A stretch of DNA of 64,000 nt from JBBRHQ01 sp963738305 (GCA_963738305.1 CAVTVU010000006.1:62001-126000), one strand, 5' to 3'. Positions 1-9,621 are shown, counted from the stretch's first letter. The notes: generated from the sequence alone by a model not told the origin. Numbers and translations: made by a program.

Positions 1-64
1 GCTGCTGCGCTAGATTCCTGGCCAGTCGGCCAAGATCGGGGACGACCCGAGCGAGGAGTCCAGC

Positions 65-1258
65 TTGAGCAATCGCACCTTTGTGATCGGCGTCGGGATG
101 ACGAAGTTCGAGAAGCCCGGCGCGCGCGACTGGGACTACCCGGAGATGGCGGTCGAGGCAGGCACCAGGGCACTGGAGGACGCCGGAATCCCCTACGGGG
201 CGGTCGAGCAGGCCTTCGTCGGCTACTGCTACGGGGAGTCGACCTCCGGCGAGCGCGCCGTCTATGGCCTGGGGCTGACCGGGATCCCGATCGTCAACGT
301 CAACAACAACTGCTCGACCGGATCCAGCGCGCTCTACATGGCGCGCCAGTCGGTCAAGGGTGGCCTGGCCGAGTGCGCTCTCGCGCTGGGCTTCGAGAAG
401 ATGGAGAAGGGCTCGCTGGGGGTCAAGTGGACCGACCGCACCAACCCGATCGACAAGCACGCCGAGGCGATGTTCGCCCTGCGCGAGCCGGAGGCATCGC
501 CGCCCGCACCGCAGATGTTCGGCAATGCCGGCCGCGAGCACATGGAGCGCTACGGCTCACAGCCCGAGCACTATGCCTGGATCGGCTGGAAGAACCACAA
601 GCACTCGGTCAACAACCCCTACGCGCAGTTCCAGGATGAGTACTCGATCGAGGACATCAAAGCGTCGAAGATGATCCACGAGCCGCTGACCAAGCTGCAA
701 TGCTCGCCCACCTCGGACGGCTCCGGAGCGGCGCTGGTCGCCTCCGAGCGCTTCGTCGAGCAGCACGACCTCTCCGAGCAGGCGGTGGAGATCGTCGGCC
801 AGGCGATGGTCACCGACCTTCCCTCGACATTCGAGGAGGAGAGCTCGATCAAGATCGTCGGCGCCGACATGTCGAAGGGCGCCGCGGAGAAGGCCTATGA
901 GGAGGCCGGCCTGGGGCCGGACGAGGTTGACGTGGTCGAGTTGCACGACTGCTTCAGCGCCAACGAGCTGATCACCTACGAGGCCCTCGGGCTCGCGCCG
1001 GAGGGGGAGGGACACCGGCTGGTCGAGGACGAGGCGACCACCTACGGAGGCGACGGCCCGGTCGTCAACCCCTCCGGCGGCCTGATCTCGAAGGGCCACC
1101 CGCTGGGAGCGACGGGTCTCGCCCAGTGCTCCGAGCTCAACTGGCAACTTCGGGGCGAGGCGGAGCGGCGCCAGGTCGAGGGTGCCAAGGTCGCGCTTCA
1201 ACACAACATCGGCCTCGGCGGAGCCGCCGTGGTCTCGATCTACCGGCCCGCGGGCTGA
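65..1258 (+). CDS. Thiolase-family lipid-transfer protein (SCP-x-like acetyl-CoA acetyltransferase)
   Basis: This is a 397-residue thiolase of the SCP-x / lipid-transfer type, expected to cleave a 3-ketoacyl-CoA with CoA in the cytoplasm. The nucleophile motif NNNCSTGSSAL gives Cys83. The HDCFSANEL block gives His294, and SKGHPLGATG gives His345 near the C-terminus, so the catalytic set is complete. It starts at TTG, with a GAGGAG ribosome-binding site about 7 bases upstream. It lies 13 bases before a short-chain dehydrogenase on the same strand, which suggests a small lipid or steroid side-chain catabolic operon. No C-terminal SCP2 sterol-binding domain is present, so this is the thiolase half only. 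The substrate cannot be read from the sequence. Confidence 0.9.
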   Translation: MSNRTFVIGVGMTKFEKPGARDWDYPEMAVEAGTRALEDAGIPYGAVEQAFVGYCYGESTSGERAVYGLGLTGIPIVNVNNNCSTGSSALYMARQSVKGGLAECALALGFEKMEKGSLGVKWTDRTNPIDKHAEAMFALREPEASPPAPQMFGNAGREHMERYGSQPEHYAWIGWKNHKHSVNNPYAQFQDEYSIEDIKASKMIHEPLTKLQCSPTSDGSGAALVASERFVEQHDLSEQAVEIVGQAMVTDLPSTFEEESSIKIVGADMSKGAAEKAYEEAGLGPDEVDVVELHDCFSANELITYEALGLAPEGEGHRLVEDEATTYGGDGPVVNPSGGLISKGHPLGATGLAQCSELNWQLRGEAERRQVEGAKVALQHNIGLGGAAVVSIYRPAG

Positions 1259-1271
1259 GAGGAGCACCTGA

Positions 1272-2186
1272 ATGGCCAAGGAACCACGTTCACTGACCGG
1301 CAAGGTCGTGGCGATCACCGGCGGTGCGCGGGGGATAGGGAAGGCCACCGCGACGGCGCTGGTCCGCAAGGGCTGCCGCGTCGCGCTCGGCGACATCGAC
1401 CTCGAGCTGGCCGAGCAAACGGCGCAGGCGCTCGGCGGTGGCACCGTCGCGCTCCAGCTCGACGTCACCGATCGCGGCTCCTTCGAGGCCTTCCTCGACG
1501 AGGCAGAGCGCCAGCTCGGCCCGATCGACGTCCTCATCAACAACGCCGGGATCATGCCGCTCGGCCGCTTCGCCGACGAGGACGACGCCACCGCGCACCG
1601 CATGGTCGACATCAACGTCCACGGGGTGATCCTGGGAACGAAGCTGGCGCTGGCGCGGATGGAGCCGCGGAACAGCGGCAACATCGTCAACATCGCCTCG
1701 CAGGCTGGTAAGGCAGGCTTCCCGGGCGGCGCCACATACTGCGCCACCAAGCACGCGGTGGTCGGGCTCTGCGAGGCGGTGCGAGCCGAGCTGGACGGGA
1801 CCGCCATCGAGGTCCACTGTGTGATGCCCGGCGTGGTCAAGACCGAGCTGGGCTCGGGTCTCCAGCAGGCGCGTGGGGTCAAGAACCTCGAGCCCGAGGA
1901 GGTCGCGGACGCGATCGTCGAGGCCCTGGAGACCGGCCGCTTCGAGGTCTGGATCCCACGCTCGACCAAGGCGATCAGCATGGTGATGGGGCTGTTCCCG
2001 CGACGCGGCCGCGAGGCGATCGCCAAGGGACTGAAGGCGGACAGGATCCTCACCGAGCCCGACCATGCCGAACGCGCCGCCTACGAGGAGCGCGCCGCCA
2101 AGACGCCGCCCAGCCAGAAGACCTCGGGCGCCTCTGGGACGGGCGAGGGGGCAGAAGCCAGCGAGAAGGTCAGCGCCGGCGAGTAG
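1272..2186 (+). CDS. Short-chain dehydrogenase/reductase
   Basis: A 304-residue classical SDR. The N-terminal Rossmann motif TGGARGIG binds the nucleotide, NNAGIMPLG is the structural Asn motif, and VNIASQAGK supplies the catalytic Ser region ahead of YCATK, the Tyr-x3-Lys pair. An acidic residue after the second strand (GDIDLELAE) favours NAD over NADP. The last 50 or so residues are a low-complexity Ala/Glu/Ser/Thr tail beyond the usual 250-residue fold. The gene starts at ATG with GAGGAGCACC upstream and follows the thiolase closely, so the two probably act on the same hydroxy/keto lipid intermediate. The exact substrate is unknown. Confidence 0.9.
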   Translation: MAKEPRSLTGKVVAITGGARGIGKATATALVRKGCRVALGDIDLELAEQTAQALGGGTVALQLDVTDRGSFEAFLDEAERQLGPIDVLINNAGIMPLGRFADEDDATAHRMVDINVHGVILGTKLALARMEPRNSGNIVNIASQAGKAGFPGGATYCATKHAVVGLCEAVRAELDGTAIEVHCVMPGVVKTELGSGLQQARGVKNLEPEEVADAIVEALETGRFEVWIPRSTKAISMVMGLFPRRGREAIAKGLKADRILTEPDHAERAAYEERAAKTPPSQKTSGASGTGEGAEASEKVSAGE

Positions 2187-2196
2187 CGCTCAGCCG

Positions 2197-2340
2197 TTAC
2201 TTCGTCTCGAGGGTGACGATCGCCCAGGCCGACGCCTCCTCGATGGGGCGGTGGCGCAAGAGGTTGTTCATCGCCATGGCCCGGAATGTAGCCAGTCCCA
2301 TCGAAGCCTTCAGGCTGCCGGGGGAGCGCACCGTGACCAT
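2197..2340 (-). pseudogene. Short coding-like remnant, possible 3-prime end of a truncated gene
   Basis: On the minus strand an ATG frame of 47 residues ends in TAA. It has ordinary high-GC codon use and a protein-like composition (SPGSLKASMGLATFRAMAM, then NNLLRHRPIEEASAW). In the same frame the reading extends seven codons further upstream before meeting a TAG next to the 2366-2398 hairpin. I do not recognise the family. It may be the 3-prime end of a gene whose front was lost when the 2.36-3.1 kb segment arrived. It could equally be a small real protein. The frame lies just past the SDR stop, in a stretch otherwise without genes. Confidence 0.3.
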
Positions 2341-2365
2341 CGGGTCGCAGATTTGTCTCTAGTGC

Positions 2366-2398
2366 GGTGACCACAAACGATCACTGATTTTGGTCACC
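2366..2398. repeat. Inverted repeat (8-bp stems GGTGACCA / TGGTCACC)
   Basis: GGTGACCA at 2366-2373 and its exact complement TGGTCACC at 2391-2398 are separated by 17 AT-richer bases. It sits at the left edge of a segment of different base composition that carries the decayed reductase gene. It could be a recombination scar, an operator or a weak terminator; there is no U-tract. The 2399-2598 stretch that follows shows no supportable gene. Confidence 0.5.
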
Positions 2399-2598
2399 CA
2401 GCCCGTAACCGGGACGACCCCATCGGCGGTGTCGTTCGCGCCGTACCCGGGCACGTTCCCGACGCTGCGCGGCCAGCACATCCAGGTGCCGGTTGTTCGC
2501 GTTGCCCCACCGCGGATACGCGTGCAACTCCCGTCCTCGCCCCCTACCCGCCGAACTATGATTCGGCCTCGGGCCTCCAAGATCCGTGGAGAAAACGC

Positions 2599-3090
2599 AT
2601 GACTGAAGTGGGCATCGGCGCCGGCCAAGTGGTCGTGAACAGGGCGATGTCGCTGGACGGCTCATCGCCGGTCCTGGCCATGAGATGGACTGGATCGCCG
2701 AGTACCTGCCTGCGGACGCGTTACCGGAGGTCATGGAGGCCACGGGTGCCATGCTCATCGGCCGGGGCACGTACGAGGTCGCCAAGCGTATGGCCGACTA
2801 GGACACCGCCTACGACGGGGGAGCACAGTTCGTCCTCACTCACAAGCCTCCCCACGAACCGGACCCTACCGTCACATTCCTCACCTGTGGACTTGAGGAA
2901 GCCGTTGTCACGGCACGCAGCGCCGCGGGCGGCAAGAACCTGGAGATCCTCGGTGCCGACGTGGCCGCGCTTGCGGATGCTCCAGTGCGTGAACGGCCGT
3001 GCTCTCACCGGCCCTGCCATTCCGCTCCCTCACCCTCGACAGCAATCACGTCGCTTCGAGAGTGAGGGGAACAGACATCGATAGCGCGGA
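2599..3090 (+). pseudogene. Decayed dihydrofolate-reductase-like (RibD C-terminal domain) gene
   Basis: The start MTEVGIGAGQVVVNRAMSLDG matches the opening of RibD-C / dihydrofolate-reductase-family proteins. After a frame change near 2663 the reading continues as IAGPGHEMDWIAEYL, then MLIGRGTYEVAKRMAD. An in-frame TAG follows at 2799-2801, after which the homology resumes (GGAQFVLTHKPPHEPDPT, then KNLEILGADVA). The central strand normally rich in VLPVLLGDG is missing, and the end (LTLDSNHVASRVRG) appears in yet another frame. It therefore has at least a frameshift, a stop and an internal loss: a genuine pseudogene, unlike the indel-only genes further on. Local GC is lower than in its neighbours, which suggests horizontal origin. 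Confidence 0.7.
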
Positions 3091-3146
3091 CCCCAGCGGG
3101 CGTGTCGTCAGACCCGGTGAACGTATGTGGTCAGGGCACTAGCCGT

Positions 3147-3829
<683 letters not shown>

Positions 3830-3833
<4 letters not shown>

Positions 3834-5254
3834 CCCCGCCCGGCTCCCGCGGTCGAGGCCTGCGGCGCCCCCTCGCGCTCGAGCGGGAACTCGATAACAA
3901 AGGTCGTTCCGTGGCCGGGAACCGACTCCGCCCAGACCCGCCCACCGTTGACCTCGATGAAGCCGCGTGCGATCGAGAGGCCGAGCCCGGAGCCGTGGTG
4001 CTCGCCGCCGTCGGGGACCGTGTAGAACGGCTCGAAGACCCGGTCGATCTCGGGCTGCGGGATGCCCGGGCCTCGATCGACGATGCGCACCGCCAGCCGG
4101 CCGTTCAGCACCCGGGCGCGGACGATCGATTCCTTCCCGCCCGAGTAGCGGACGGCGTTCTCCAGCAGGTTGGCGATCGCTCGCTCGAGCTGTGCGGGGT
4201 CGGCGCGGACGAACGGTAGGCCGTGATCGAGCGAAACCCTCACGGAGGCCGAGCCTTCACCGAGCCCGTCGGCCGCGGCCACCACGACCTCCTCGATCGA
4301 GCACCAGTCGGTGCGCGGCTCGGCCTGGCCCGCCTCGATCCGGGAGAGATCGAGCAGCTTGTCGACGAGGTCGGAGAGCTTGCGTGCCTCGGCGGACACG
4401 CCGGTTGCGAGGGCCAGCCGGTCCCCTTCGCCGAGCCCGACGGACTCCAGGGCGTCCGCAGCGGCGAGCACGGCGGTGATCGGCGAGCGCAGGTCGTGCG
4501 AGACAGACCGTAGGAGCGCCGTCTTCAGCTCATCGCTTCGGCGCAGCGCCCCTGCCTCGACCGCAGAGCCGATCAATCGGTCACGGTCGACCGCAGCGGC
4601 GAGCAGCGTGGCGAGCGGTGGGGCGATCCGCCCGCGCAGTCGCTCGAGATTCGAAGTGGGCATGTCGCCCGGCACTACCAGCGTCCCAATCTCGGCTCCG
4701 GCATGGCGGAGCGGGAAGACCAAGCCGTCCTCCGGCATACGCTCGCCCAGCTCGACGCGTGCCCAGGGGAGATCGAGCACTTCGGCGATCGTCGCACCGC
4801 TCTTCTCGAGGGAGTCGCTGAGGCTCGTGGTACCGAGCAGCGTGGTCGCCATCCGGGCAGTGAGATCGGCCTCTCGCCGCCGGTCTTCCGCCTCCTCGGC
4901 CCTCGCCCTGGCCTGCTCGGCGAGGGAGCTGGCGAGGATCGCGGAGATCAGGAACACCGCCAGCGCCACCCAGTTCTCACCGTCCGCCACCTCGATGTGG
5001 CCGGTCGGGGGGATGTGGAAGAAGTTGAACGCGGCGGCGCTGAGCACCGAGGTCAGCAGTCCCGCCCACCGCGACGAGTAGATCGAGACGACCAGCACCC
5101 CGAGCAGGTAGACCACCCCCGTCGAGACGGGCGGGGAGATCTCGCGCAAAGGAAAGATCAGCGCCGTGCAGACCGCGACAGCCGCGATCGAGAGCAGTAG
5201 CGCCCTGCCGACCGAGGTGGTCGTGCGCGGCCCCGGCGACGCGAACTCGTCCAC
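3830..5254 (-). CDS. KdpD-like membrane histidine kinase lacking the KdpD sensor domain
   Basis: A 474-residue kinase read from a GTG at 5254. The N-terminus has a four-helix membrane region of the DUF4118 type (LLLSIAAVAVCTALIF, then STGVVYLLGVLVVSIYSS, SVLSAAAFNFF and AVFLISAILASSL). A coiled, GAF-like linker follows, then the dimerisation box SVSHDLRSPITAVL with the phospho-accepting His. The ATPase domain has NLLENAVRYS (N box), DRGPGIP (G1) and GSGLGLSIARGF (G2). Full-length KdpD has a cytoplasmic KdpD domain and a USP domain before the helices; both are absent here. It overlaps the regulator downstream by 4 bases. Upstream in-frame sequence lies antisense to the phospholipase gene and is not coding. 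Confidence 0.85.
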
Positions 5255-5305
5255 GCAGATCAGCGTACTGCGACTAGGATCCGCCGTCGGCCGCAGCATT
5301 GCGGA

Positions 5306-6406
5306 ATGCGAATGAGCCCGAGCGACGCCCCGATCGACGTCTTCACCCTCACCGACGGCGGTCAGAGTGCCGAGGACGTCGCGCGCCGGGCGGCGGGCTT
5401 CGTCGACGGCGCCGAGCGCACCCTGGAGCTGGCGCTCTACGACGTCAGGCTGCCGGACCCGACCGGCGCGATCGTCGCAGGCTCCTTGCGGAAGGCGGCG
5501 GCGCGCGGCGTGCAGGTCCGGCTCGTCTACAACACCGATACCGACCGACCGCCGGCGATCCATCCGCCGCCGGCGACCCGGCCCGAGATCCTCGCCGAGC
5601 TGCCGATCGAAGCCCGCGGCATCCCGGGCATCCCCGACCTGATGCACCACAAGTACGCGGTCCGCGACTCGGAGGCGGTGTGGAGTGGCTCGACCAACTG
5701 GACGATTGATTCCTGGACCAGGCAGGAGAACGCCGTGATCACCGTCTCCTCGGCGGCGCTGGCAGAACGTTTCCGCGAGAACTTCGACGAGTTGTGGGGG
5801 AGGGGGGACGTCAAGCGCAGCGGCTTCACGGATCCAGCGCCTCTCGACGTCGCCGGGACCGAGATCCGCACCTGGTTCACCCCCGGGCACGGCGAGGCGC
5901 TCTCCGCGCGGATCGCCGCGGCGATCAAGGGGGCGCGCGATCGTGTGCGAATCGCCTCGCCCGTGATCACCTCGGCGCCGATCCTCGGAGCCCTGGCGGA
6001 GATCGGGAGAGGGGGAGGGGTGGACGTCGCGGGCGTCGTGGACGAGCCGCAGACCGACCGCGTGTTCGAGCAGTGGCACTCCGACAACGTCGCCTGGAAG
6101 ATCCCCTTGCTGGCCACGGTCCTCTCGCGGCTGCCGTTCTCGGGCAAGCCATCGACCCCCTGGAGCCCGGAGACGGTTCACGACTTCATGCACGCCAAGA
6201 TCACGGTCGCCGACGACACCGTCTTCGTCGGCTCCTTCAACCTCTCGCGCTCGGGCGAGCAGAACGCGGAGAACGTCCTCGAGGTCGCCGACCGGGCCCT
6301 CGCCGAGCGCATGGCTGCCTACGTGGACGAGGTCCGAGCGCGCTATCCCGCGTCGACGATCCCCGCCGTCGCCGCCGCCACGATTTCCTCGGGCTCCTCA
6401 GCGTAG
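5306..6406 (+). CDS. Phospholipase D-like (HKD) protein
   Basis: A 366-residue soluble protein with two HKD half-sites, the signature of phosphatidyltransferases and nucleases. The first is HHKYAVRDSEAVWSGSTN (His114, Lys116, Asp121) and the second is HAKITVADDTVFVGSFN (His296, Lys298, Asp303), with S-x-N following each. No signal peptide or membrane helix is visible, so a cytoplasmic nuclease or phospholipase-like role is more likely than a cardiolipin synthase, but this is inference. ATG at 5306 or 5312 could start it. It diverges from the kinase gene by about 50 bases, and its last 64 bases overlap the convergent LOG gene. Confidence 0.8.
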   Translation: MRMSPSDAPIDVFTLTDGGQSAEDVARRAAGFVDGAERTLELALYDVRLPDPTGAIVAGSLRKAAARGVQVRLVYNTDTDRPPAIHPPPATRPEILAELPIEARGIPGIPDLMHHKYAVRDSEAVWSGSTNWTIDSWTRQENAVITVSSAALAERFRENFDELWGRGDVKRSGFTDPAPLDVAGTEIRTWFTPGHGEALSARIAAAIKGARDRVRIASPVITSAPILGALAEIGRGGGVDVAGVVDEPQTDRVFEQWHSDNVAWKIPLLATVLSRLPFSGKPSTPWSPETVHDFMHAKITVADDTVFVGSFNLSRSGEQNAENVLEVADRALAERMAAYVDEVRARYPASTIPAVAAATISSGSSA

Positions 6407-7044
6407 GAGATCACCCTCAGGTCCTCCGGGGCGATCCGGCCCGGAGCCGCCAGCTCCTCCTTCATCCAGCTCATCAGTCCCTGCCAGTAGCCGCGCCCGA
6501 CGAGGATCACCGGGAAGTCGGTGGCCTTGTCGGTCTGACCCAGGGTGAGGACCTCGAACATCTCGTCGAGCGTGCCGAAGCCGCCAGGGAAGAGAACGAA
6601 TGCGCGCGAGTAGCGGACGAACATCAGCTTGCGGGTGAAGAAGTAGTGGAACTGGATGCCGATGTCGACGAACCCGTTCAGGGCCTGCTCGTGGGGAAGC
6701 TCGATGTTGAGGCCGATCGAGAGGCCTCCGCTCTCGCGAGCGCCGCGGTTGGCGGCCTCCATGATCCCGGGACCGCCGCCGGTGATCACCGACCATCCGG
6801 CCTCGCCGAACGCCCGGCCGACCCGTCGCGCGAGGGCGTAGTCGGGGTGATCGGTCGCGGTGCGGGCGGAGCCGAAGACGCAGACCGCCGGGGCGGTGTC
6901 GGCGAGCGCCTCGAAGCCGGCCCGCAGCTCCGCCTCGACGCGAGCCAGGCGCTCTGCGTCTGTGTGTGTTTCGAGCACCCGCGGGTCGCCGGCCTGGATG
7001 ATCTCCTGGTCAAGCGTGGAGGGGCGACGCGGCTCGGCCATCAT
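6343..7044 (-). CDS. LOG-family (TIGR00730) nucleotide 5-prime-monophosphate phosphoribohydrolase
   Basis: A 233-residue Rossmann-fold protein with GGGPGIMEAANRGARE and PGGFGTLDEMFEVLTLGQ, the two diagnostic motifs of the LOG / lysine-decarboxylase-like family. Members cleave the base from nucleoside monophosphates, including cytokinin precursors; in bacteria they often serve in purine salvage. The ATG at 7044 (or 7041) is chosen because the family motif VCVFGSAR begins about 60 residues in, as expected; longer readings run into the neighbouring gene. The 3-prime end overlaps the phospholipase D-like gene in antisense. It lies 7 bases downstream of the SnoaL-like gene and is probably cotranscribed with it. 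Confidence 0.85.
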   Translation of the reverse strand: MMAEPRRPSTLDQEIIQAGDPRVLETHTDAERLARVEAELRAGFEALADTAPAVCVFGSARTATDHPDYALARRVGRAFGEAGWSVITGGGPGIMEAANRGARESGGLSIGLNIELPHEQALNGFVDIGIQFHYFFTRKLMFVRYSRAFVLFPGGFGTLDEMFEVLTLGQTDKATDFPVILVGRGYWQGLMSWMKEELAAPGRIAPEDLRVISYAEEPEEIVAAATAGIVDAG

Positions 7045-7051
7045 CCGCGCC

Positions 7052-7447
7052 TCACCGGTTGAACAGCCAGCGGGCGTCGGTGCTCGGCTCTGCGTAGACC
7101 TGAACCGAGACGACGCGCCCATCGCGCAGCGTCCAGAGCCAGGCGTTCGGGGTGTCGATCTCCGAGCCGCTCCGGGTCGCCCGAACCCGGCCGAAGACGA
7201 GGACGCGGTCGCCCTCGAGCTCGTGAAACTCCTCGGGGACCAGCTCGATCGAGTCCCAGATCGTGGAGACATCGCGGATGTAGGAGACCAGTGCGGCGAT
7301 TCCCACATACGGGGTCTCGCGCCCGGAGAGAATGCCCGTGACGCTCGAGATCTCGATCTCCGGATCCGAGATCTCCTCGAGCACGCTGAGGTCACGCGCG
7401 CGGAACGCCTCGTAGGCCCTCCTGATGATCTCGGTCGATTCGCTCAT
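7052..7447 (-). CDS. SnoaL-like / NTF2-fold protein
   Basis: A 131-residue protein with the cone-shaped NTF2/SnoaL pattern: IIRRAYEAFRARDLSVLEE, DPEIEI, then IRDVSTIWDSIELVPEEF and a final VVSVQVYAEPSTDARW. Family members range from ketosteroid isomerases and polyketide cyclases to binding proteins, and no catalytic set can be assigned. The ATG at 7447 is preferred over upstream GTG/ATG candidates because the fold starts at MSESTEIIRRAYEAF and the upstream residues are low in protein character. It stops 7 bases before the LOG gene, suggesting an operon. Confidence 0.75.
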   Translation of the reverse strand: MSESTEIIRRAYEAFRARDLSVLEEISDPEIEISSVTGILSGRETPYVGIAALVSYIRDVSTIWDSIELVPEEFHELEGDRVLVFGRVRATRSGSEIDTPNAWLWTLRDGRVVSVQVYAEPSTDARWLFNR

Positions 7448-7541
7448 GGTTCGCGGAGGGGACAGACTAGATGCTCGATTCCTCATCGCCGCACCCCCGG
7501 CTGATAGCGCAGACCGGCGCTGGATCACCACTCACGCCCTC

Positions 7542-7562
7542 GCAGGTAGCGCTGCTACCTGC
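7542..7562. repeat. Perfect hairpin GCAGGTAGC-gct-GCTACCTGC
   Basis: Nine-base perfect inverted repeat with a three-base loop, in the 214-bp gap between the divergent SnoaL-like and 7662 genes. No U-tract follows on either strand, so an operator or a transcript-stabilising hairpin fits better than an intrinsic terminator. Confidence 0.6.
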
Positions 7563-7661
7563 TTCAGCCGCGTCCGGCGCCCAGCCTGGCCTGCGCGGCC
7601 CCCGCGGGCACGTCGATTCGGATCGACCATCTGGATGGCCCGCAGGGTAGGGTTCGCAGCC

Positions 7662-8312
7662 ATGAACGACGACTGGCGGCTCACCATCGAGTTCTCGGAG
7701 CACGGCTTCGCCCACGGGATGACCGAGGACCTGGCCGCCGGCGAGCTCGATCACGACCTCGAGGAGTCCTTCGGCGACCGCGTGATAGTCACGCACGACG
7801 GTCCGCACGTCTTCCTATACGCCGCGAGCAGGGAGCAGACCGAGGAGGCCGAGAAGGCGATTCGATCGCTGGCGGAGGAGAACAACTGGCACATCGCGAT
7901 GGCCCGGCTCGAGCGCTGGCACCCGGGCGAGCTGGAGTGGGAGGACCCCGACCAGCCGGTGCCCGGCACCGATCAGGGGCGGCAATCCGAGCACGAGGCG
8001 CTGATTGCCGAGGAGCGCTCAGAGGCGACAGAGCGTGGCTACCCCGAGTGGGAGGTTCGGGTGGACCTGCCCTCTCATCACGAGGCCGCCGAGCTGTCGA
8101 AGAGGCTGAACGCCGAAGGGCTCCAGAACGTGAGGCGGTGGAAGTACCTCGTGGTGGGGGCGATCGACGAGGACAGCGCCCAGACGCTCGCAGAGCGGCT
8201 GCGGGCCGAGGCGCCGGAGGGGAGCACCGTGAAGGTCGAGGGCACCTTCCAGGCCGCTCGCCACGAGGCCCCGGCGAACCCGTTTGCGATCTTCGGCGGG
8301 CTCGGCGGCTAG
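7662..8312 (+). CDS. Conserved-looking hypothetical protein, acidic
   Basis: A 216-residue acidic protein that I do not recognise. It begins MNDDWRLTIEFSEHGFAHGM and appears to have two alpha/beta units. The first carries RVIVTHDGPHVFLYAASR and an acidic helix. A linker rich in Glu and Pro follows (ELEWEDPDQPVPGTDQGR). The second unit is EWEVRVDLPSHHEAAELS to RRWKYLVVGAIDEDSA. The duplicated strand-helix-strand layout recalls ferredoxin-like or SPOR-like folds, but that is only an impression. No signal peptide or membrane segment is seen. The ATG at 7662 gives good codon use from the first residue. Its end overlaps the convergent GGDEF gene by four bases. Confidence 0.7.
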   Translation: MNDDWRLTIEFSEHGFAHGMTEDLAAGELDHDLEESFGDRVIVTHDGPHVFLYAASREQTEEAEKAIRSLAEENNWHIAMARLERWHPGELEWEDPDQPVPGTDQGRQSEHEALIAEERSEATERGYPEWEVRVDLPSHHEAAELSKRLNAEGLQNVRRWKYLVVGAIDEDSAQTLAERLRAEAPEGSTVKVEGTFQAARHEAPANPFAIFGGLGG

Positions 8313-9577
8313 GAAGCCGGGTTCTTGGCCGCGTACATGGCGCGGTCAGCCTCGATCAGGATCGCTTCGTCGTCATTGGTCTCCTCGTCGATCAGCGCGT
8401 AGCCGATGCTGGCCGAGAAGTGGACCGTCTGCCCGCCGGCCCGGACCTTGCATTCGGAGATAGCCTCGGCCAGCTCGTTGACCAGCGCCTCGGCAGCCCT
8501 GCGGTCAGCGTGGGACATCAGCACCGCGAACTCGTCGCCTCCGAGCCGGGCGGTGTGGTCGCTGCTCCTGACCCGGCCTTCGATCGCGCGGGCGACGGCC
8601 CGCAGCACGTCGTCGCCGACCTTGTGCCCGTAGGTGTCGTTGATCAGCTTCAGGTCGTCGAGGTCGAGCAGCAGCAGCGCCGCCTGCTCCCCGTAACGCT
8701 GGCAGCGCTTGACCGCGACGAACAGCTCCTCCTCCAGCAGTCGCCGGTTCCGCACGCCGGTCAGCGCGTCGCTGTCGGCGAGCCACTGCAGCCGCTTCTG
8801 CATCCGCTTCCGCTCCGAGATGTCCTCGATCTGGGCGATGAAGTGGAGCGGTTCGCCGCCCGCGTCGCGGACCAGTGACACCGAGAGCATGATCCACACC
8901 TCCGAGCCGTCGGCCCGGATGTAGCGCTTCTCCATCTGGTACTCGCGGATCTCACCCTGGAGCAGGGACCCGACGTGCTCGAGATCGGCTTCGAGGTCGT
9001 CCGGGTGGGTGATCTCCTGGAAAGTCTTGGAGAGCAGATCCTCGGCGGAAAAGCCGGTGATCTCGCAGACCCGGTGATTGACCCGCAGCCAGCGCCCGTC
9101 GAGGCCGATCAGCGCCATCCCGATCGGCGCGTCCTCAAACGCCCGCTCGAAGCGCTCGCGCGCCTCGCGGAGCTCGGTCTCGGTGCGCTTGGTGGCCGTG
9201 ATGTCGCGGGCGACGGCGACGCCGCCGAGCACCTCGCCGGCCTCGCCGCGCCACGGGTTGACCTCGAGCAGGAAGAGCGAATCGCCGTTTTCGGCGCTCC
9301 AGCTCAGCTCGGTCGCGCGGGCCTCGCCCCGCAGGGCGGCCCCGTAAAGCGGCTCGAGGACCATCCAGCGGTCGGGGGGGAGGATCTCCGGTGCGCGGCT
9401 TCCCTCGAACGCCGCCGGGGTCCAGCCGTTCCGGTGGACGACCTCGCCGAGCGCGAGCACGTATCGGAAGTCGTGGTCGTAGACGAGGATCGCGACGTCA
9501 GGCAACCAGCGGAGCGCCGAGAGGGAGAGCTCCCCCAAGCCCTTTGTGGTTGATCTGCTCGAAACCGCCTCGTACAC
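8309..9577 (-). CDS. PAS-PAS-GGDEF diguanylate cyclase
   Basis: A 422-residue soluble signalling protein. The N-terminal PAS-like domain (residues about 20-130) is followed by a second PAS/PAC domain (about 140-260: FEDAPIGMALIGLDGRWLRV to QIEDISERKRM). The GGDEF domain starts at DALTGVRNRRLLEEEL. The active-site signature is intact (LGGDEFAVL), so it should make cyclic di-GMP from GTP. An RSSD sequence exactly five residues before GGDEF is a canonical inhibitory I-site, implying product feedback. No EAL domain and no membrane helix are present. It is transcribed divergently from the PP2C phosphatase gene. Confidence 0.92.
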   Translation of the reverse strand: MYEAVSSRSTTKGLGELSLSALRWLPDVAILVYDHDFRYVLALGEVVHRNGWTPAAFEGSRAPEILPPDRWMVLEPLYGAALRGEARATELSWSAENGDSLFLLEVNPWRGEAGEVLGGVAVARDITATKRTETELREARERFERAFEDAPIGMALIGLDGRWLRVNHRVCEITGFSAEDLLSKTFQEITHPDDLEADLEHVGSLLQGEIREYQMEKRYIRADGSEVWIMLSVSLVRDAGGEPLHFIAQIEDISERKRMQKRLQWLADSDALTGVRNRRLLEEELFVAVKRCQRYGEQAALLLLDLDDLKLINDTYGHKVGDDVLRAVARAIEGRVRSSDHTARLGGDEFAVLMSHADRRAAEALVNELAEAISECKVRAGGQTVHFSASIGYALIDEETNDDEAILIEADRAMYAAKNPAS

Positions 9578-9621
9578 CGGTAGAGGAGTATCGGCGCCGA
9601 GCGGGTTTCCCTGAGTAAATG

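Noticed and set aside
1..64. End of an upstream gene before the thiolase
   Set aside because: A stop is present at 11-13 in one frame, but too little sequence remains to support a gene.
557..2053. Long open frames antisense to the thiolase and SDR, and similar long antisense frames across the window
   Set aside because: They mirror the third-position GC bias of real genes, lack family motifs and would overlap intact genes entirely.
5255..6193. Upstream extension of the KdpD-like kinase frame
   Set aside because: It is antisense to the phospholipase D-like gene and has no domain; the missing KdpD sensor domain is not encoded there.
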